Source of the DNA: Oxalobacteraceae bacterium
GTDB lineage: Bacteria; Pseudomonadota; Gammaproteobacteria; Burkholderiales; Burkholderiaceae_D
Direction: 5' to 3'
DNA length: 10,807 nt
NCBI GenBank assembly: GCA_003132085.1
Contig: PKWO01000175.1
Location: 18,108-28,914, forward strand
The notes beneath the pieces were generated by a model, which was not told where the DNA came from, did no database searches, and saw nothing but the letters and a program-made list of their open reading frames with translations. This document shows positions 5,985 to 10,807 of this stretch, in pieces. Position 1 is the stretch's first letter; every line of letters begins with the position of its first letter. The position numbers and the translations under genes were made by a program.

Positions 5985-7490
5985 ATGGAATCGATCACGA
6001 ATTTGCTGGTTGAACTGGGTGTCGATCTGACGCCCCTCGAAGGCCAGGATTTGTACAGCCGCTCGCCGATCACCGGCGCTGTCTTAGCCGGTCTGCGCGC
6101 CGATAAGCCGCAGCAAGTCACCGCGAAAATCGCGCGTGCGCATACCGCTTGTCTGCAATGGCGCAATGTGCCGGCGCCGCGCCGCGGCGAGTTGATTCGC
6201 TTGTTCGGCGAAGAGTTGCGCCTGCATAAAAAGCCCCTGGGCATGCTCGTGACGCTGGAAGCCGGAAAGATATTGCAAGAGGGGCTAGGCGAAGTGCAAG
6301 AGATGATCGATATCTGCGATTTCGCGGTCGGATTGTCGCGTCAACTGTATGGTTTGACGATTGCTTCAGAGCGTCCGGGTCATCGGATGATGGAGTCATG
6401 GCATCCGATGGGCGTGATCGGCGTCATCTCGGCATTCAATTTTCCGGTCGCGGTATGGGCATGGAATGCGGCCCTGGCCTTTGTCTGCGGCAATAGCGTG
6501 ATCTGGAAACCGTCCGAAAAAACACCGCTGACCGCAATCGCCGTTCACGCATTGTTCGGCAAGGCGCTGGTTCGTTTCGGCAGCGATGCGCCGCAGGGAT
6601 TGTCGGAATTGATCATCGGCGATCGCGATTGCGGCCGCGCTTTGGTAGACGACAAACGCGTGTCGGTGATCAGCGCGACCGGCAGCACCCAAATGGGGCG
6701 GGAGGTCGCCGAGCGTTGCGCGCAGCGTCTGGCGCGTACTATTCTTGAATTGGGCGGCAACAATGCGTTGATTGTGGCGCCGAGCGCCGACCTGGAAATG
6801 GCGGTGCGCGGAATCGTGTTTTCAGCGGTTGGCACTGCCGGTCAGCGTTGCACCAGCTTGCGGCGCTTGTTTGTACATGACAGCGTGTATGACACGCTGG
6901 TGCCGCGCCTGAAGAAGATCTATGCATCGCTGCCCATCGGTAACCCAAGCGAAAAGGCCACATTGATCGGCCCGTTGATTGATGCCCAGGCATTTACGCT
7001 GATGCAAAACGCGCTGGTACTGGCGCGTGCCGAGAGCGGCAAGATATTCGGCGGCGAGCGCGTAGTGGTTGCGGGATGCGAGGAAGGCTATTATGTGCAT
7101 CCGGCATTGGTAGAACTGCCGGAACAGACCAGGATCATGCATCATGAAACTTTTGCGCCGATTCTGTATGTCGTCCGCTATCAGAGCCTGGATCAAGCGA
7201 TCGCCTGGAATAACGCCGCGCCGCAAGGCCTGTCTTCCAGTATCTTCACGACTGATCTGCGTGAAGCGGAAACCTTCTTGTCGGCCAACGGCAGCGACTG
7301 CGGGATTGCCAACGTCAATATCGGCCCGAGCGGTGCGGAAATAGGCGGCGCTTTCGGCGGCGAGAAGGAAACCGGCGGCGGTCGCGAATCCGGTTCGGAC
7401 GCGTGGAAAGGCTATATGCGGCGCGCCACCAATACGATCAACTACAGTCACTCGCTGCCGCTGGCGCAGGGCATCAGTTTCGATATTTGA
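5985..7490 (+). CDS. amaB: Alpha-aminoadipate semialdehyde / piperideine-6-carboxylate dehydrogenase (ALDH7 family)
   Basis: 501-residue NAD-dependent aldehyde dehydrogenase of the antiquitin (ALDH7) type, oxidising alpha-aminoadipate semialdehyde to 2-aminoadipate. Catalytic residues are present: Asn152 (AFNFP), Glu255 (LELGGNN) and Cys289 (GQRCTS). The family-specific stretches are close to human ALDH7A1: GLGEVQEMIDICDFAVGLSR, GTAGQRCTSLRRLFVHDS, FAPILYVVRY, GLSSSIFTTDL and GSDCGIANVNIGPSGAEIGG, then GAFGGEKETGGGRESGSDAW. Glu106 and Arg288 correspond to ALDH7A1 Glu121 and Arg301, which hold the aminoadipate end of the substrate. This supports the specific substrate assignment rather than a generic aldehyde. 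The ATG at 5985 has a strong ribosome binding site (GAGGAGAGGG). An in-frame TTG at 5970 is unlikely because it overlaps that site. A terminator follows. Pseudomonas amaB has the same activity; the symbol is given on that basis. Confidence 0.93.
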   Translation: MESITNLLVELGVDLTPLEGQDLYSRSPITGAVLAGLRADKPQQVTAKIARAHTACLQWRNVPAPRRGELIRLFGEELRLHKKPLGMLVTLEAGKILQEGLGEVQEMIDICDFAVGLSRQLYGLTIASERPGHRMMESWHPMGVIGVISAFNFPVAVWAWNAALAFVCGNSVIWKPSEKTPLTAIAVHALFGKALVRFGSDAPQGLSELIIGDRDCGRALVDDKRVSVISATGSTQMGREVAERCAQRLARTILELGGNNALIVAPSADLEMAVRGIVFSAVGTAGQRCTSLRRLFVHDSVYDTLVPRLKKIYASLPIGNPSEKATLIGPLIDAQAFTLMQNALVLARAESGKIFGGERVVVAGCEEGYYVHPALVELPEQTRIMHHETFAPILYVVRYQSLDQAIAWNNAAPQGLSSSIFTTDLREAETFLSANGSDCGIANVNIGPSGAEIGGAFGGEKETGGGRESGSDAWKGYMRRATNTINYSHSLPLAQGISFDI

Positions 7491-7553
7491 CCGACGGCGG
7501 CGGGCTAATTTTACGAAGACACGGACAGAGAAAGAGTGTATTGTTCGAAAAGA

Positions 7554-7581
7554 GGCACTGCGTGAGCAGTGCCCTTTTTTT
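7554..7581 (+). terminator. Rho-independent terminator of the lysine-degradation operon
   Basis: GGCACTGC (7554-7561), loop GTGA, then GCAGTGCC (7566-7573) form a perfect 8-bp stem. One C and seven T residues (7575-7581) follow. A-rich bases before the stem can extend the pairing with the T-run, so it may also work weakly in reverse. It lies 63 bases after the amaB stop codon and separates that operon from the permease gene. Confidence 0.92.
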
Positions 7582-7585
7582 GCTT

Positions 7586-7620
7586 GCTTAATTTTGTTTG
7601 CTTAATTTTGTTTGCTTAAT
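7586..7620. repeat. 14-bp tandem repeats before the permease gene
   Basis: GCTTAATTTTGTTT occurs at 7586-7599 and 7600-7613, followed by a 7-base partial copy at 7614-7620. The array runs from just after the terminator T-run to 12 bases before the permease ATG, so it fills the place where a ribosome binding site would normally be. Confidence 0.8.
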
Positions 7621-7632
7621 CAAAAATTTCCT

Positions 7633-8520
7633 ATGCCTCATCGTCTGCGCGGAATTCTCGCTCTATTGCTGGTCACCTTGGTGTGGGGAACGACGTTTCC
7701 GGCGATGAAGGACTTGTCCGGCCATTTTTCGGCAGTATGGATCGTCGTTATTCGTTTTAGCGTCGCCGGTTTGCTGCTCTCTCCATTTTTGCTGCGTGCA
7801 AAATCTGCTGATTTTATTGCGGGCGGGCTGCTGGGCGTCACATTATTCGTTTGCTACATGCTGCAATTGGGCGGACTTGCGCTCACCAGTTCCAACCGGA
7901 ACGCCTTCATCACCGGCTTGAATGTGTTGGTGGTTCCGTTGCTGGGTCTGGCGATGGGCAAAGTACCCGAGCGTAAAATTGTTGCCGCCATTGTTCTGGC
8001 AATTGCCGGCTTGTTTGCGCTTTGCTGGGATGGCGGTTCCTGGGGGAGCGGCGATACGTTGGCGTTGGGTGGCGCATTCGGGTTCGGCTTCTACATCAAA
8101 CTACTGGAAGTGATGTCGCGCAAGGCCAGCAATTTGATGGTGTTGACGACAATACAAATTATCGCCGTGGTTTTGTGTGCGTTAATTTGGCTGCTGGTAT
8201 GGGAAATCCCTATCCACCCGATCGATTGGAAGCAATTTTCCAAGGACGGCGGTGATCATATTGTCAATTTCCTGTATCTGGCGGTGATAGCGACAGCGGC
8301 GATCATTGCGCTGCAAACCTGGGGTCAACGGCATAGCAGCGCCAATGAGGCTGCGGTCATTTATGCTTTTGAGCCGGCCTGCGCGGCGCTTGCCGCCTAT
8401 TTCTGGCTAGGGGAGACCATGGCGTGGCGCGGCGTTTTGGGGGCGCTACTGCTGATTGCGGGAATGGTAGTGAGCCAGTGGACCCCACGCAACAAAGAGA
8501 GGGTATTTGCCGCGAGTTGA
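7633..8520 (+). CDS. EamA/DMT-superfamily permease
   Basis: 295-residue inner-membrane protein of the drug/metabolite transporter superfamily. It has about ten hydrophobic segments, in keeping with two EamA repeats of five helices each. The first helix shows the family pattern LALLLVTLVWGTTFPAMKDL. Later stretches such as NAFITGLNVLVVPLLGL and EAAVIYAFEPACAALAAYFW followed by LGETM are also typical. Members export amino acids and other small metabolites. The position between lysine and arginine catabolic genes suggests, but does not show, an amino acid substrate. The ATG at 7633 gives a normal N-terminus (MPHRLRGILALL). It has no Shine-Dalgarno sequence; tandem repeats occupy that area. An in-frame TTG at 7612 would start inside the repeats and is no better. 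A terminator upstream implies that it has its own promoter, which I cannot identify. Confidence 0.9.
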   Translation: MPHRLRGILALLLVTLVWGTTFPAMKDLSGHFSAVWIVVIRFSVAGLLLSPFLLRAKSADFIAGGLLGVTLFVCYMLQLGGLALTSSNRNAFITGLNVLVVPLLGLAMGKVPERKIVAAIVLAIAGLFALCWDGGSWGSGDTLALGGAFGFGFYIKLLEVMSRKASNLMVLTTIQIIAVVLCALIWLLVWEIPIHPIDWKQFSKDGGDHIVNFLYLAVIATAAIIALQTWGQRHSSANEAAVIYAFEPACAALAAYFWLGETMAWRGVLGALLLIAGMVVSQWTPRNKERVFAAS

Positions 8521-8560
8521 CAACCCTTGACAACCCCTGGCAACCCTTGACAACCCCATC
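8521..8560. repeat. 10-bp tandem repeats after the permease stop codon
   Basis: Four consecutive 10-base units start immediately after the TGA: CAACCCTTGA, CAACCCCTGG, CAACCCTTGA and CAACCCCATC. The CAACCC core is invariant, and units 1 and 3 are identical, so the array is also a 20-bp repeat. The spacing is about one DNA helical turn. Confidence 0.85.
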
Positions 8561-8654
8561 AACGCAATGAGCGCATCGGCGACAAAAGGACTAGGCTGTA
8601 CGAATTTTGATGGTTCACGTCGCAATTAGAAAAGAGTTTTACCCACCGTTTCTC

Positions 8655-8660
8655 TATAAT
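8655..8660 (+). promoter_or_regulatory. Probable promoter -10 box for the AST genes
   Basis: A consensus TATAAT lies 43 bases before the aminotransferase start codon. The predicted start of transcription is near 8667, giving a leader of about 37 bases. The -35 area (about 8631-8642, AAAGAGTTTTAC) matches poorly, which suggests that an activator is needed. Arginine-induced activation would suit an AST operon, but no regulator site can be named. Confidence 0.5.
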
Positions 8661-8703
8661 GCGACTATGGGTGCCCTATTAACCATCCGCTTTGGGAGCA
8701 GGT

Positions 8704-9960
8704 ATGAATGTGATACAAAAGCTTGACACACGGCAAGCAGATACGACCCCGGTCAACCGGAACACTTTCGATGAAGTGATGGTGCCGACCTATGCACCCA
8801 GTGCGGTGGTGCCGGTGCGCGCTCTCGGACTTGATCTGTGGGACCAGGACGGCAAGCGCTATCTCGATTTCACCGCCGGTATCGCGGTCACCGGGCTGGG
8901 CCACGCCAACCCGGAGATTGTGGAAGCGTTGCGCATCCAGGCCGAAAAGCTTTGGCATGTCGGTAATGGCTACACCAACGAGCCGGTTTTGCGGCTGGCG
9001 CTGGCGCTCACCGAAGCGACCTTTGCCGACCGTGCATTTTTCTGCAATTCCGGCGCCGAGGCTAACGAAGCGGCATTCAAGCTGGCGCGCAAATACGCTT
9101 ACGGCAAATTCGGCCCGAGCAAGACGCGCATCGTGTCATGCGTGAATTCGTTTCACGGCCGCACGTTGTTTACCGTATCGGTTGGCGGTCAGGCAAAATA
9201 CACCGAAGGTTTCGCACCGTTGCCGCCGGATATCAGTCACATTGCATTCAATGACATAGAAGCGGCGCGCGCAGCGATCAGCGACGACGTATGTGCGGTG
9301 GTGGTCGAACCGGTGCAAGGCGAAGGCGGCGTGGTGCCGGCTACGCCTGCATACCTGAAAGCATTGCGCGAATTGTGCGATACGACTGGCGCGCTGCTGA
9401 TTTTCGACGAAGTGCAGTGCGGCATGGGGCGCACCGGCGATCTGTTTGCGTACATGGGGTTTGGCGTAACGCCCGATATTTTGACGATCGCCAAGGCTTT
9501 GGGCAACGGTTATCCGGTCGGCGCGATGTTGACTACCGATGCGATTGCCAGCGCCTTTTCGGTTGGCGCTCACGGTACCACGTTTGGCGGCAATCCGCTG
9601 GCCGCAGCGGTCGCGCTCAAGGTGCTGCAGACCATCAATACGCCTGATTTCCTGGCGCGCGTCAAACATGCGTCCACGCTGCTGATGCAAGCGATGCAGG
9701 CGATCCGGGCCGAGTATTCGCACGTGTTTTCCGAGGTGCGCGGCAGCGGCTTGATGCTCGGCATGGTATTGACCGAAGCATACGCCGGTCGGGCCAAGGA
9801 AATTTCAAAGGCTGCCGAGACGCACGGATTGATGGTACTGATCGCCGGCCCGGATGTGGTGCGCTTGCTGCCGGCATTGATCGTATCGGACGTTCAGATC
9901 GACGAAGCCCATCGACTGCTGCGCCGCGCGCTGAATGCGTTTCTTGCAACGTCTAAATAG
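8704..9960 (+). CDS. astC: Succinylornithine/acetylornithine aminotransferase (class III, AstC/ArgD type)
   Basis: 418-residue PLP-dependent class III aminotransferase, cytosolic. In the AST pathway it transfers the amino group of N2-succinylornithine to 2-oxoglutarate, giving succinylglutamate semialdehyde. Visible features are FCNSGAEANEAAFKLARKYA (PLP phosphate site), FHGRTLFTVSVGGQ, VVVEPVQGEGGV, LIFDEVQCGMGRTG with Asp235 to the pyridine nitrogen, and Lys264 in TIAKALGNGYPVGAM as the Schiff-base lysine. GTTFGGNPLAAA follows. By sequence alone, AstC, ArgD and related ornithine-type enzymes are hard to separate. The gene just downstream is astA, which favours the catabolic AstC role. Biosynthetic ArgD activity may also be present, as is known for AstC/ArgD enzymes. 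The ATG at 8704 has GGGAG at a suitable distance. An in-frame TTG at 8692 would add four residues and lacks its own site. Confidence 0.87.
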   Translation: MNVIQKLDTRQADTTPVNRNTFDEVMVPTYAPSAVVPVRALGLDLWDQDGKRYLDFTAGIAVTGLGHANPEIVEALRIQAEKLWHVGNGYTNEPVLRLALALTEATFADRAFFCNSGAEANEAAFKLARKYAYGKFGPSKTRIVSCVNSFHGRTLFTVSVGGQAKYTEGFAPLPPDISHIAFNDIEAARAAISDDVCAVVVEPVQGEGGVVPATPAYLKALRELCDTTGALLIFDEVQCGMGRTGDLFAYMGFGVTPDILTIAKALGNGYPVGAMLTTDAIASAFSVGAHGTTFGGNPLAAAVALKVLQTINTPDFLARVKHASTLLMQAMQAIRAEYSHVFSEVRGSGLMLGMVLTEAYAGRAKEISKAAETHGLMVLIAGPDVVRLLPALIVSDVQIDEAHRLLRRALNAFLATSK

Positions 9961-9993
9961 GACCGAAAGCGACTTGGCAAATTGAGGAAGTCC

Positions 9994-10086
9994 ATGTGGC
10001 CCGTCATTGCCGGCGATTCGCGGTCTCGACGTCGCCAGCGGCAACACCGTATCGTGTGTGAGACTGGGAGGCCGACATGCTGGTAG
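9994..10086 (+). CDS. Putative 30-residue arginine-rich leader peptide before astA
   Basis: A short frame starting at the ATG at 9994, with the Shine-Dalgarno-like AGGAAG 3 bases upstream and TAG at 10084-10086. It contains seven arginines, at residues 10, 12, 13, 14, 16, 19 and 26; the core reads RSRRRQRQHR. The stop codon overlaps the first codons of astA (ATG at 10077), so the two could be translationally coupled. It lies in the gap between astC and astA, genes for arginine catabolism. Leader peptides rich in the regulating amino acid are a known control device, but this one is my inference. Arginine codons are easily produced by chance in GC-rich DNA, so the frame may not be translated. 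Confidence 0.4.
   Translation: MWPVIAGDSRSRRRQRQHRIVCETGRPTCW
10008..10043 (+). promoter_or_regulatory. Imperfect hairpin in the astC-astA gap
   Basis: TGCCG (10008-10012) and GCGA (10013-10016) pair with CGGCA (10039-10043) and TCGC (10032-10035), leaving a 3-base bulge (CAG) and a 15-base loop. The right arm covers arginine codons 13 to 16 of the putative leader frame. The loop contains GTCTC (10023-10027), which can pair with GAGAC (10060-10064) beside the astA ribosome binding site GGGAGG (10066-10071). Confidence 0.35.
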
Positions 10087-10807
10087 TACGCGCGATTCAA
10101 TCCGAGGATCTCGATGGCTTGATGAATCTTGCCGGGCAGGTGGGCGGCGGCATGACAACGCTGAAAGCCGATCGCGGGATGTTGGGCAATCGGGTCGCGG
10201 TAGCTTGCGCTTCCTTTGCCGAAGAGATTCCCCCGATCCAGCGCGACTACCTGTTCGTGATGGAGGATACCGCCGCCAAGGCACTAGTCGGCGTGTGTGC
10301 GATCAAGAGCGCGGTGGGCCTGGATGAGCCGTTTTACAATTACCACATCGGGATGCTGGTTCATTCCAGCAACGAGCTCAAGGTGTTTTCGCGGATGGAG
10401 ACCCTTAACCTGTCGAATGACTTGACCGGTTGTTCGGAGCTATGTTCGCTGTTTTTGCACCCGGACTATCGAAACGGCACCAACGGCAAACTTTTGTCAA
10501 AAAGCCGCTTGCTGTTCATCGCCCAATTTCCGCACCTATTTTCCGAAAAAGTGATTGCGGAGATGCGCGGTTTTCTGCGGCCGGACGGCACATCGCCGTT
10601 TTGGGACAGCCTTGGGCAGCATTTTTTCAAAATGGAATTCGAGCGTGCCGACGACTTGACCAGCCTGGGGAAGAAATCGTTTATTGCCGAATTGATGCCT
10701 CGTCACCCACTCTATGTTGTCTACCTGCCGCAGGAAGCGCAAGACGTGATAGGGCTAGTGCATGTAGCCACCGCGCCGGCGCGGCGCCTGCTGGAACAGG
10801 AGGGTAT
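10077..10807 (+). CDS. astA: Arginine N-succinyltransferase, 3' end cut by window edge
   Basis: First enzyme of the AST pathway: it transfers succinyl from succinyl-CoA to the alpha-amino group of L-arginine. 243 codons are visible of an expected 340 or so. The sequence follows E. coli AstA closely. Matching landmarks are GGGMTTLKAD, YLFVMEDT, GVCAIKSAVGLDEPFYNYH, IGMLVHSSNELKVF, LSNDLTGCSELCSLFLHPDY, LLSKSRLLFIAQFP, EKVIAEMRGF, SPFWDSLGQHFFKMEFERAD and FIAELMPRHPLYVVYLPQEA. The ATG at 10077 matches the family's start (MLVVRAI) and has GGGAGG 5 bases upstream. The start overlaps a short arginine-rich frame. It probably shares a transcript with the aminotransferase gene 116 bases upstream, and other ast genes are expected beyond the edge. 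Confidence 0.96.
   Translation, partial: MLVVRAIQSEDLDGLMNLAGQVGGGMTTLKADRGMLGNRVAVACASFAEEIPPIQRDYLFVMEDTAAKALVGVCAIKSAVGLDEPFYNYHIGMLVHSSNELKVFSRMETLNLSNDLTGCSELCSLFLHPDYRNGTNGKLLSKSRLLFIAQFPHLFSEKVIAEMRGFLRPDGTSPFWDSLGQHFFKMEFERADDLTSLGKKSFIAELMPRHPLYVVYLPQEAQDVIGLVHVATAPARRLLEQEG

Noticed and set aside
8667..8726. 19-codon frame starting near the predicted astC transcript start
   Set aside because: It has no ribosome binding site and no excess of arginine. It could only be translated as a leaderless frame, for which there is no evidence.
1..10807. Mobile element, prophage, CRISPR array or defence system
   Set aside because: No transposase, integrase, phage or Cas-like protein, no terminal inverted repeats, and no spaced repeat array were seen. 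The recognised genes are ordinary chromosomal ones.

Overview
The window looks like chromosomal DNA of a betaproteobacterium, probably order Burkholderiales and perhaps an Oxalobacteraceae member such as Herminiimonas. The grounds are moderate GC content, the style of the proteins (SrkA-type kinase, UPF0149 protein with a SEC-C tail, ALDH7 dehydrogenase, AST pathway genes) and the type of chemotaxis receptor. The genus is a guess from general knowledge, not from any search. There is no sign of a mobile element, a CRISPR array, or an rRNA or tRNA gene.

Layout. Bases 1-1363 (minus) hold most of a methyl-accepting chemotaxis protein that runs off the left edge. A gene-poor gap of about 560 bases follows (1364-1920) and contains several inverted repeats and one short tandem repeat. 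Next come a UPF0149/SEC-C protein (minus) and a divergent SrkA-like kinase (plus), separated by a 134-base gap with overlapping palindromes. A small unrecognised gene (minus) and an Lrp/AsnC-type regulator (minus) come next.

The metabolic core starts at 4862. A saccharopine-dehydrogenase-family enzyme, most likely a lysine 6-dehydrogenase, is followed at close spacing by an ALDH7/antiquitin-type alpha-aminoadipate semialdehyde dehydrogenase. Together they would convert L-lysine to 2-aminoadipate. The divergent AsnC-type regulator is the obvious candidate controller, and the shared intergenic region carries four short direct repeats spaced exactly 15 bp apart. The operon ends at a clear rho-independent terminator (7554-7581). 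An EamA/DMT-family permease follows, preceded by 14-bp tandem repeats and followed by 10-bp tandem repeats.

The right end begins the arginine succinyltransferase (AST) pathway: an AstC-type aminotransferase, then astA, which is cut by the window edge. The 116-base gap between them holds a possible 30-codon reading frame with its own Shine-Dalgarno-like sequence. It has a dense arginine cluster, a hairpin over the arginine codons, and a stop codon that overlaps the astA start. This looks like an arginine-sensing leader peptide and is the most interesting untested signal in the window. Overall the right half is a basic amino acid catabolism region (lysine, then arginine) with local regulation.
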